From Blastocatellia bacterium (GTDB lineage: Bacteria > Acidobacteriota > Blastocatellia > Pyrinomonadales > Pyrinomonadaceae), in assembly GCA_003175865.1 (NCBI GenBank), contig PSRF01000073.1:1-6846 (forward strand): a stretch of DNA of 6,846 nt, given 5' to 3'. Of the stretch, positions 1-6,124 are shown in pieces (positions within the stretch are counted from its first letter, which is position 1; each line of letters opens with the position of its first letter). Both the position numbers and the translations under genes were made by a program. Under the pieces are notes generated by a model. That model searched no databases. It worked only from the letters and a program-made list of their open reading frames with translations, and had not been told where the DNA came from.

Positions 1-18
1 GTGCAACACCAACGACAT

Positions 19-1128
19 CTATTGCTCAGGTGGAATCGGGTTGATCGGTGTACTGAGCTTCCGAGGTGGAATAAGTGGCACTGGAGTTACACGGAATTCG
101 CCAACCACGAAATTCGGTTGCGGCTCAATCCTGGCTTGGATTTGTGCAACGCAGCCTTGAACGGGACATCCATCCGGCGCGTTTTTAAAGACTACGATCA
201 CACTCTGCGATTTGTTACCTGCAGGCACAGTCACTGTATTAACTACTGACGGATTAAAATCGGTACCCGAGCCTGCCGCGGCTGCAAAGGAACTGCTCGG
301 CGACAATTGCCAAAAAACCTTCTCACCACCACTTTTTGCTGCTTCTATGAGAGTGATGTAAAACGTGAGCGTCTCGCCTTCTTTAGGTAACGTCGAATAC
401 GAATGATTCAGCGCAGCCGCGCTGACAAAATTCGGCGCGACTTCACTGATAGGAACATCTGTTGAGCCGTCGGCCAGCTTGTAACAATAGCGTCTATCCC
501 TCATGCAAGCGTCTCCGCCAGCCTTGTCTGCGATTCTGATTTTTGTGTTAAGTCGTACGACGTTGCCCGATTTGTAATGGATGTTTACCTTCGCCGTTGA
601 GGACGTAGTGCTTACGATCGATGGGTCGGGAGTAGTAGGACCTCCTACGTCTGAGTCGGCAGAAAAGACTGTGATGTTACTCATGTTTGTGCCGTCAATA
701 GTGGCATCGAAGTCGCTGAAGGGTTGTGTAAGAGTAGGAACAGTAACTCTACCGATAGAGCCATTCTGTACCACCACTACTTTGAACGTGTCTGGCCCAT
801 TTAGTTCCACCAGATAACGCAGCTTGACAGTGTAAGTGCCGGACGCACTATCGAGTACTTCGAGTTGAACAGTCTTGCTGCCCGACGCAGTACCAATGTT
901 GTTAACATACATACCTGAACCGGACACTTCGACTTTCGTTGACAAGTCAACATATTGTCCAACCAGCGTAATCGTGAATTCATGGCCACGAAGCACCGGG
1001 TAAGAAGACTGAGGAAGGCAGTGGTAAAGACAGATATTGTCGTCCGTTATGTAGCTTATGGTCGCGTTCGCCGTACTTACAGTCATCAAGAAAAACATGA
1101 TGAGTAGAGTTGACTTTCGAAAGCTCAT
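19..1128 (-). CDS. Secreted protein with two Ig-like regions and six cysteines (paralogue of the 2336-3499 gene)
   Basis: A 369-residue exported protein of unknown function. Residues 1-22 form a classic signal peptide: basic start MSFRK, a hydrophobic core, then Ala-Asn-Ala before Thr23-Ile-Ser. Residues about 44-122 resemble an IPT/TIG-type Ig fold (YPVLRG, GQYVDLST, EVSGSG, then LRYLVELNGPD). Residues about 250-335 resemble the bacterial Ig-like or Calx-beta-like strand pattern (LTFYITL, AAKSGGEKVFWQ, TVTVPAG). Six cysteines sit in three close pairs (33/37, 208/215, 321/326), all matched in the paralogue upstream, and probably form disulfides outside the cytoplasm. The end differs from the paralogue: a proline-rich tail, about residues 349-369. 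The start is fixed by AGGAGG four bases before ATG. It is the last gene of the minus-strand block within the window, 79 bases after the membrane protein gene. Export is secure; the domain names are by pattern only. Confidence 0.88.
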   Translation of the reverse strand: MSFRKSTLLIMFFLMTVSTANATISYITDDNICLYHCLPQSSYPVLRGHEFTITLVGQYVDLSTKVEVSGSGMYVNNIGTASGSKTVQLEVLDSASGTYTVKLRYLVELNGPDTFKVVVVQNGSIGRVTVPTLTQPFSDFDATIDGTNMSNITVFSADSDVGGPTTPDPSIVSTTSSTAKVNIHYKSGNVVRLNTKIRIADKAGGDACMRDRRYCYKLADGSTDVPISEVAPNFVSAAALNHSYSTLPKEGETLTFYITLIEAAKSGGEKVFWQLSPSSSFAAAAGSGTDFNPSVVNTVTVPAGNKSQSVIVVFKNAPDGCPVQGCVAQIQARIEPQPNFVVGEFRVTPVPLIPPRKLSTPINPIPPEQ

Positions 1129-1132
1129 AAAA

Positions 1133-1138
1133 CCTCCT
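1133..1138 (-). promoter_or_regulatory. Shine-Dalgarno site AGGAGG of the 19-1128 gene
   Basis: A perfect AGGAGG on the minus strand lies four bases before the ATG at 1128. The spacer is shorter than usual, but the match is full and no other in-frame start nearby has a comparable site. It suggests strong translation of this secreted protein. Confidence 0.75.
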
Positions 1139-1207
1139 ACCGCGATTGCAGTTCGCCGTTGCTTTAGCTCACCGTGAATTTAAAGATCTTCAATTTGATG
1201 AACCCTG

Positions 1208-2149
1208 CTAGACGAGGCCTAGCGTGGCCATGCAGACTGTAATTTCAAACAGCAATTCCGCATCACATGCATCCGCTGCCGCAATGTTTAGCGGAAACAC
1301 GAGTTTGCTCGCGTCATCCTTGCAGTTATCACAGTTCTTTCTCGCTTTGTCCTCACATTCCTGAACTTTGTCAGCCGTACCACCGACAATTAGAAAGGGT
1401 GTCGTTAGCAAAGCGACGTAGAACACTATGACAGCCACGGAAGCCGCAAGTTCGAAGATCACCAAGCCCAACACGGGGCAAATGACAATCGCTGCGGCAA
1501 CGACCAGGAGAGTCGTGTCTTCTGACGAGAGAGTGCTTGGTGCTAGAAGGTGTGTAGACTCAGACGTAGTACGAGCTACTGCTTTGATATGCGCATGGTG
1601 AGCTCTCGCATTTGCTTTGATGTCCGCCGCAGCTTGTTTTAGTAACGCAGCAACCTTCGTCAACAATAGGTTGTCAGCCTCAGCGCTGCTGCGAATACGA
1701 GTGGCCACAGATTGCGCACCGCTCAATTTCAGGATGGCACTATGATCGTTCCCCAACTCCATTGCGAATTGCTGGGCAGATTTCTTGTCTCCCGCTCTTG
1801 CTTTAACGGCGCTCACGAAACTCGAATCGTTTAGGCCAAACGCGACGAGCTTAGAACGATTCAATCGCAGGTTGGGAATTTGTTTGGCCAAGACACCTTG
1901 AGCCGTCTTGGATACTTCCGGTGTCGCCAAGTTTAACTGAGTGATTTGTCCGATTTCGCGGATGGCCGTCTCGTAGAGTGACGCTTCGCTTTTTATCTGC
2001 GATTCACTCTTTATAGTCGGAGCGACGGGGGCAAGGGACGAGCTCGCGATGGCCCGCGAGCCTTCCAATTCAGGATGGACTATCAACACAATGAACAGCG
2101 CTGCGATTATAAAGAGCGGCAGCACGACTGAATTCAAGATGCTCTTCAT
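1208..2149 (-). CDS. Membrane protein with a C-terminal hydrophobic hairpin and cysteine-rich tail, function unknown
   Basis: I do not recognise the family. From the chosen start the protein has 313 residues. Residues about 8-24 are a membrane anchor or uncleaved signal; a cleavable form is possible at Ala-Ile-Ala, residues 33-35. Residues about 45-200 are mostly helical, charged and alanine-rich, with a small His cluster (AHHAH, 183-187). Residues about 213-257 are strongly hydrophobic with Pro225 and Glu233 inside, so probably two closely spaced membrane helices. A tail follows with cysteines 265, 273, 276, 295 and 306; Cys224 lies in the membrane part. With the N-terminus inside, both the helical region and the tail would face the periplasm, where disulfides can form. 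The ATG at 2149 has AAAGGAG five bases upstream and puts the hydrophobic anchor at the very start. The frame stays open upstream to an ATG at 2323, but that would add 58 polar residues before the anchor. It lies between two paralogous secreted-protein genes on the same strand. A secreted-peptide precursor or bacteriocin-like role is possible but unproven. Confidence 0.82.
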   Translation of the reverse strand: MKSILNSVVLPLFIIAALFIVLIVHPELEGSRAIASSSLAPVAPTIKSESQIKSEASLYETAIREIGQITQLNLATPEVSKTAQGVLAKQIPNLRLNRSKLVAFGLNDSSFVSAVKARAGDKKSAQQFAMELGNDHSAILKLSGAQSVATRIRSSAEADNLLLTKVAALLKQAAADIKANARAHHAHIKAVARTTSESTHLLAPSTLSSEDTTLLVVAAAIVICPVLGLVIFELAASVAVIVFYVALLTTPFLIVGGTADKVQECEDKARKNCDNCKDDASKLVFPLNIAAADACDAELLFEITVCMATLGLV

Positions 2150-2154
2150 GATTT

Positions 2155-2161
2155 CTCCTTT
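2155..2161 (-). promoter_or_regulatory. Shine-Dalgarno site AAAGGAG deciding the start at 2149
   Basis: AAAGGAG on the minus strand with a five-base spacer to the ATG at 2149. It decides between this start and the in-frame ATGs upstream (2323 and 2182), favouring a 313-residue protein that begins with its membrane segment. Confidence 0.75.
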
Positions 2162-2335
2162 GGAAATCTTTGGTTTCCTCATTTTCCATGCTCGCTCCCG
2201 AGGATGACTGTGAATTGAAACATCAGCAGTAACCTTGTTCTTCGATCTTGTATCAAAGACGTGCTTAGAGTCTTGTGCATTCAGGCACTGCGATCTCAAC
2301 TTACCGTCAACCTCGGGTACCAAGACTACGCTGAT

Positions 2336-3499
2336 CTAACGTGATAGCAGCGTAAAGGTGCTGAGCCTCAGGAACGGTGGCTGATCCGTATTGAAGTTGA
2401 CCATCCGAGTTTGTACTTGCCCGATGCAGCCAGAGCGTCCGCAGCCGGCGGGAACCTGGTCATACCTCACAGACACCTCTTTAAACTGATCACCTCCCGG
2501 GACAGTGATGCTGTTTTGTCCGGTGGGACTGAAATGAGTACCGGATCCTGGCGCCTCGACAAATGAAGTACTTGGCACCATTTGCCAATGCACAATTTCA
2601 CCCCCTGATTTCGCCGGGCGCACGAGCGTAATTCTGATAGTTAAGACACTTCCCGGAGATACGCTCGTTCCAAGTGGGTAGGAGATTGAGCTGACCGCGT
2701 TAGGACCGATCGCGTTGAAAGTACTCTGGCCCTTTTGCTGGAAAGTTCCAGCCGTACTGCCATCGTCCAGGCCGGAGTAGCAAAAGATTCGGTGCTGCCT
2801 GCACGTATCTTCGGAGAGTTGCTTATCAAAAAGAACAAGCGTCGCCTGCGCTTCGGCGAATGGGCCACCATTAAAATGGACTGTTACAACTGTCTGATCG
2901 CTTGAGCTCGACTTCACTACTGCAGTTGCATTTGTTTGCGTGAGAGTTTGCGGCACCTGCGGAACCTGACCACCACCCACAGTGAAAGTTGCAATAGTGG
3001 TTGGCAACACAAATACACCGGCGTTGTCGAGTTTTACCCCGTTCAATGCGACATCGACGTCGGTGAAATAATCGCTGGCTTGAACGTTCGGAACGCTGGT
3101 AACCTTACCTGAACGAATCACTCTTACTTGGAAGACGTCAGGACCGTTGGTCTCTACGAGATAGTGCAGCTTGATTGTGCGCAATCCTGGAGTCGCACTT
3201 GAGGAAACAGCGATACTTATCTTTTTGTTGCTCGAAGTAGTGCCAGAGGCACTCGAAACGGTCACTCCAGAACCTGACACCTCTAAACTGGTAGAGAGAT
3301 CAACAAACTGTCCATTTACAGTCAGGACAATCGTGCGACCTTGAAGCACGGGATAGTCGAAGCTATTGCTACACGGGGCGCTCGTTGTGCACAGCTCTCC
3401 CGGCGGTCCGAATATTTGACTGATTGTTGCCAGAGCAGGGCTCGCGTGAACGAGAACCAGCAAAACTAAAACAAACGTACCTACGATTATTTTCTTCAT
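2336..3499 (-). CDS. Secreted protein with two Ig-like regions and six cysteines (paralogue of the 19-1128 gene)
   Basis: A 387-residue exported protein of unknown function. Residues 1-24 are a signal peptide (MKKII, hydrophobic core, Pro-Ala-Leu-Ala) with likely cleavage before Thr25-Ile-Ser, the same junction as in the downstream paralogue. Residues about 49-132 look like an IPT/TIG-type Ig domain: YPVLQG, GQFVDLST, EVSGSG, then LHYLVETNGPD. Residues about 280-365 match a second Ig-like pattern: LTIRITL, PAKSGGEIVHWQ, GSGTHFSP, ITVPGG. The six cysteines (37/43, 233/240, 353/358) occupy the same places as in the paralogue, and the last pair sits in the shared CxxxxGCxxQxQxR motif. The middle, about 160-215, is Thr/Gln/Ser-rich and is the least conserved part. 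GAGAGG lies eight bases before ATG. The ATG overlaps the TGA of a short upstream frame, so translation may be coupled. It is probably the first large gene of the minus-strand operon; 186 bases separate it from the membrane protein gene. Confidence 0.9.
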   Translation of the reverse strand: MKKIIVGTFVLVLLVLVHASPALATISQIFGPPGELCTTSAPCSNSFDYPVLQGRTIVLTVNGQFVDLSTSLEVSGSGVTVSSASGTTSSNKKISIAVSSSATPGLRTIKLHYLVETNGPDVFQVRVIRSGKVTSVPNVQASDYFTDVDVALNGVKLDNAGVFVLPTTIATFTVGGGQVPQVPQTLTQTNATAVVKSSSSDQTVVTVHFNGGPFAEAQATLVLFDKQLSEDTCRQHRIFCYSGLDDGSTAGTFQQKGQSTFNAIGPNAVSSISYPLGTSVSPGSVLTIRITLVRPAKSGGEIVHWQMVPSTSFVEAPGSGTHFSPTGQNSITVPGGDQFKEVSVRYDQVPAGCGRSGCIGQVQTRMVNFNTDQPPFLRLSTFTLLSR

Positions 3500-3507
3500 G
3501 GCGTTTT

Positions 3508-3513
3508 CCTCTC
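3508..3513 (-). promoter_or_regulatory. Shine-Dalgarno site GAGAGG of the 2336-3499 gene
   Basis: GAGAGG on the minus strand with an eight-base spacer to the ATG at 3499. It supports that start, which also places the signal peptide correctly at the N-terminus. Confidence 0.65.
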
Positions 3514-3639
3514 ATGTTGTTCATTAGTGACGACAACGCGATCCTGCTCGTTCTGAGGGTAGATCGAGCAACGAGCGACGACGACATACCTGGCTTGTGT
3601 GTTCTGACGGAGGAATTGGGCTCTGACATTGATCATCAT

Positions 3640-3813
3640 TCATTCTTCAACCCCATCTGTGGTCTCCGACTCTGCTGCTGGGAGAGGGACTTCGATACTG
3701 CTGTCGTTATCGAGAGTCTCGTTGGCACCGATTGCCTGATCCGCTTCCGAGGTCGCTTCTCTGACGACCCAAACCTCTTGCTTTTCAGTTGTGATGACCG
3801 TTCTCTTTTTCAT
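3640..3813 (-). CDS. Small acidic hypothetical protein, 57 residues
   Basis: A short frame on the minus strand that fills much of the gap upstream of the secreted-protein operon. It runs from ATG at 3813 to TGA at 3640 and is preceded directly by an in-frame TAG, so the start is the first possible codon. The peptide begins MKKRTVITTEKQEVWVVREA: a basic N-terminus, then a beta-prone stretch with a Trp. It ends in an acidic, low-complexity tail (ESETTDGVEE). No signal peptide or membrane segment is present, so it is likely cytoplasmic. Only a weak purine-rich GAAAG lies eight bases before the ATG. The composition looks like a real soluble small protein, whereas the opposite-strand frame over the same bases is Cys- and Arg-rich and implausible. 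It is probably co-transcribed with the downstream secreted protein. Function unknown; a chance frame cannot be excluded. Confidence 0.55.
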   Translation of the reverse strand: MKKRTVITTEKQEVWVVREATSEADQAIGANETLDNDSSIEVPLPAAESETTDGVEE

Positions 3814-3870
3814 CTAGCTGTCTTTCAGCAGTTTTGCCTTAGGTGGCATGCTCACGGGCGGGATGGGGCA

Positions 3871-3898
3871 AATTGTCGTTGTCGTGGATCGAACAATT
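3871..3898. repeat. Short imperfect inverted repeat in the divergent control region
   Basis: AATTGT at 3871-3876 is mirrored by ACAATT at 3893-3898, with adjacent CG/CG extending it if one base is bulged. It lies upstream of the small minus-strand frame, between the divergent blocks. It could be an operator half-site pair or chance, as the arms are short and A/T-rich. Confidence 0.2.
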
Positions 3899-3953
3899 GG
3901 CCTAGAATGAATCGCGTTATACAATCCATTTCCAGTCTCGTGTGCGGAGGGGT

Positions 3954-3977
3954 TTTTACTCGCTCGAAGCGCTAAAA
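3954..3977. promoter_or_regulatory. Dyad-symmetric element between the divergent regulator and secreted-protein operon
   Basis: Outer arms TTTTA (3954-3958) and TAAAA (3973-3977) and inner arms CGCT (3961-3964) and AGCG (3968-3971) surround a three-base centre CGA, giving nine paired positions interrupted by a small 2/1 internal mismatch. It sits 50 bases before the ATG of the regulator at 4027 and about 140 bases upstream of the minus-strand small frame. A dimeric regulator site is one reading; a stem-loop in the regulator's leader RNA is another. No convincing -35/-10 pair was identified for either direction. Confidence 0.35.
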
Positions 3978-4026
3978 GTCCTTAATCTCCCGCTAAATTG
4001 TTCTAACGCAATTTCTAAAGATTGTT

Positions 4027-5958
4027 ATGCCGAAGCGTTTTGGCCATTTCTACGAATTCGGCCCCTTTCGACTCGATCCCGAAAGACATCGATTGCTGCG
4101 TGACGGTGAGCCGGTTCCTTTGTCGCCTAAATCAATCGAGGCCTTGTTGATCCTGGTCAAGAACGCGGGTCGTCTTTTGGAGCGGGAAACCCTGATGGAA
4201 GCTGTGTGGACAGATGCATTTGTCGAGGACGCAAATCTCACCGTCGCCATCTCGCATTTGCGAAAAGCTTTGGGTCAAAACACTGAGGAAGCTGAGTACA
4301 TCGAGACGATTCCGCGAGTCGGCTATCGTTTTGTAGCTGAAGTTCGCGAGGTTAACGATGAACTAAAACCGCTGATTATCGAGAAGCACACCCGATCGCG
4401 TACCGTAATTGAAGAAGAGTTGTCGACCGATAACCAATCGGAACGGGGTGAGGGGATTGTCGTTACTCACACACCCTCAACTGTCTTTGCGCGAACCGTC
4501 AATCTTGAACACATTCTCCTCGCCGCCGGCGCAGCGGTGTTTTTGGCACTTGGGTCTTTCTTTTACTTCCGGCACGGTGACGAAAGGGGCATTGCAGCAG
4601 GCAAAAGCCCAGCTTCAATAATTCGTGTGTTGGCTGTTCTTCCGCCCCAACCACTCAACGATCAAGAACTCAATGCTTCGCTGAGTGTTGGTATTGCGGA
4701 TGCTCTTATCGTTCGCCTTGGTCGTGTGGGACAACTTGTCGTGCGACCCACCAGTGCCGTCGTCCGCTATGTCGATTCAAGTGAGGATCGCATGAATGCT
4801 GGTAAAGCACTCGGAGTTGATGCTGTGTTGGACGGAAGTCTCCAGCGGGATGGCGGGCGAGTCCGTGTACAACTGCGGTTGCTTAGTGTTGCGACTGGGG
4901 ATCAGCTTTGGGCGCGAGCCTTCGACGAGTCTGACACAGACATATTCAAACTTGAGGACTCAATATCTCAGCAGCTAGGTAGTGCGCTATCCACAAACCT
5001 TTCTCCAACGGAAAGAGTGGCGTTGAGCAAACGAGAAACGACGAACCCGGAGGCCTATGCCCTCTACATAAAGGGAAACTACTTCTGGAGCAAACGTGGG
5101 AATGAAGCGGCCAAGAGCATCGACTACTTCCGCAAGGCAATCGAACTCGATCCGAACTTTGCACAAGCTTACGCCAGCCTGGCGGCAGTCGATAGCACGA
5201 CCACCGGCTTCTCACCCGAGGCTGAGGCGTTGGTTGAAAAAGCACTCCAGTTGGATGGTCAACTGGCTGAAGCCCACGCGACGCTTGGGTTTATCAAAAT
5301 GTTTCATCATTGGGATTGGGTAACAGCGGAGAAGGAGTTAGACCGCGCTATTGAATTAGATCCGAACTCTGCAATTGCTCACCATTGGAAGGGCGTCTAT
5401 CTCTCAATTCGTGGAAGATTAGATGAGGCGAAGGCGGAAATGCACCGGGCCCTCGACTTGGATCCCCTTTCGCTGATCATTCTCGCCGACATTGGTCAAC
5501 TGCACTACTTCGCCCACGAATATGATCTGGCAATCGATTATTGTAAGCGCGTCCTTGCTGTTGATCCGGATTTTTGGGTTGCGCATGAATACCTCGTCGA
5601 CATCTATCGAGCAAAGGGGATGGACGAGGAAGTTTTCAATGAACTGCTCAAAACTGACTTTCGATCCAGCCCTCCCGAAGTAATTCAGCACGAGCGAGAG
5701 CTCTACAATCGCGGAGGCATCCGCGATATATTCGAGGAGCGACTAAATTATTTTTTGAAGGACGGCGACCACTCCTCTATTGGGACAGCCAGGTATTACT
5801 CACGCCTCGGCGACAAGGAACATGCTTTGCAATGGCTCGATCGAGCCGCTAGTCACAAGACCTTCTTTTGGAACGCCTACATAGGCGTCGATCCGCTGTA
5901 TGATTCTCTGCATGATGATGCTCGATTCAAAGAGATTATTCACCGTCTGAATCTTTGA
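4027..5958 (+). CDS. Membrane-bound CadC/ToxR-like transcriptional regulator with TolB/FlgO-like and TPR domains
   Basis: A 643-residue one-component regulator expected to bind DNA in the cytoplasm and sense or interact with something outside it. Residues about 8-105 are an OmpR/PhoB-type winged helix (Trans_reg_C): FGPFRLDPERHRL strands, LSPK, EAVW, recognition-helix region FVEDANLTVAISHLRKALG, and the wing IPRVGYRF. No receiver domain precedes it. A linker (about 106-160) holds LIIEKHTRSRTVIEEE. One membrane segment lies at about 162-181. Residues about 199-325 match the TolB N-terminal/FlgO-like pattern (VLAVLP, GIADALIVRL, ALGVDAVLDGSLQRDGGRVR, DIFKLEDSI). From about 343 onward there are about six or seven TPR units, five of them regular with ELDPN-type ends (about 343-515), and the protein closes with the usual DDARFKEIIHRLNL end. 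The start ATG has only AAAG upstream but matches the paralogue at 6125. It is divergent from the secreted-protein operon and may regulate it. The family assignment is firm; the target is unknown. Confidence 0.93.
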   Translation: MPKRFGHFYEFGPFRLDPERHRLLRDGEPVPLSPKSIEALLILVKNAGRLLERETLMEAVWTDAFVEDANLTVAISHLRKALGQNTEEAEYIETIPRVGYRFVAEVREVNDELKPLIIEKHTRSRTVIEEELSTDNQSERGEGIVVTHTPSTVFARTVNLEHILLAAGAAVFLALGSFFYFRHGDERGIAAGKSPASIIRVLAVLPPQPLNDQELNASLSVGIADALIVRLGRVGQLVVRPTSAVVRYVDSSEDRMNAGKALGVDAVLDGSLQRDGGRVRVQLRLLSVATGDQLWARAFDESDTDIFKLEDSISQQLGSALSTNLSPTERVALSKRETTNPEAYALYIKGNYFWSKRGNEAAKSIDYFRKAIELDPNFAQAYASLAAVDSTTTGFSPEAEALVEKALQLDGQLAEAHATLGFIKMFHHWDWVTAEKELDRAIELDPNSAIAHHWKGVYLSIRGRLDEAKAEMHRALDLDPLSLIILADIGQLHYFAHEYDLAIDYCKRVLAVDPDFWVAHEYLVDIYRAKGMDEEVFNELLKTDFRSSPPEVIQHERELYNRGGIRDIFEERLNYFLKDGDHSSIGTARYYSRLGDKEHALQWLDRAASHKTFFWNAYIGVDPLYDSLHDDARFKEIIHRLNL

Positions 5959-5975
5959 TCGTATTATTAATTCTC

Positions 5976-6017
5976 ACTTGGGTTTCCGTCTTCTTCAAAA
6001 CGACTGATTTCCCAAGT
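5976..6017. repeat. Inverted repeat between the two regulator genes
   Basis: ACTTGGG (5976-5982) is mirrored exactly by CCCAAGT (6011-6017) across a 28-base loop, just after the stop of the first regulator. There is no T-run after it, so it does not look like a standard intrinsic terminator. It may be a weak stem-loop, a binding site or chance. The rest of the 166-base gap shows no gene. Confidence 0.2.
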
Positions 6018-6103
6018 AAATCGCCCAGTTCTGCAAAACACTCAGTGCTGTGCAGAGATGCACACTTGCCAATCAGATCGCTTCGCCTGGACAACAGTGT
6101 CTT

Positions 6104-6109
6104 AAAGGA
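6104..6109 (+). promoter_or_regulatory. Possible Shine-Dalgarno site AAAGGA favouring a GTG start at 6119
   Basis: AAAGGA lies nine bases before an in-frame GTG at 6119, a near-ideal distance, but fifteen bases before the ATG at 6125. Translation of the second regulator may therefore begin at GTG, adding Met-Val before the conserved N-terminus. Confidence 0.45.
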
Positions 6110-6124
6110 AATCTGAACGTGGTT

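Noticed and set aside
2195..2317. CCCGAGG and CCTCGGG inverted pair between the 1208 and 2336 genes
   Set aside because: The seven-base arms are over 100 bases apart with no T-run, so neither a terminator nor a compact operator is supported.
2150..2323. 58-residue N-terminal extension of the 1208-2149 gene
   Set aside because: The extension is polar and unstructured, would bury the membrane anchor inside the protein, and lacks the strong ribosome site found right before the ATG at 2149.
3369..3629. Minus-strand open frame of 86 codons overlapping the start of the 2336-3499 gene
   Set aside because: It is out of frame with the well supported secreted protein and its product is low-complexity Ser/Arg-rich, typical of a shadow frame.
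3910..3945. TATAAC-like -10 and a sigma-54-like TGG/TTG pair on the minus strand
   Set aside because: The -10-like hexamer has no acceptable -35 at 16-18 bases, and the sigma-54-like elements are one base off the required spacing.
3424..3975. Plus-strand open frame of 183 codons across the divergent gap
   Set aside because: It overlaps the signal-peptide region of the secreted protein gene on the other strand, its product is Cys- and Arg-rich with no recognisable pattern, and the minus strand offers a more natural small protein over the same bases.
6049..6064. Small hairpin TGTGC/GCACA upstream of the second regulator
   Set aside because: A five-base stem in a gap of this size is expected by chance and no T-run or known regulatory motif accompanies it.
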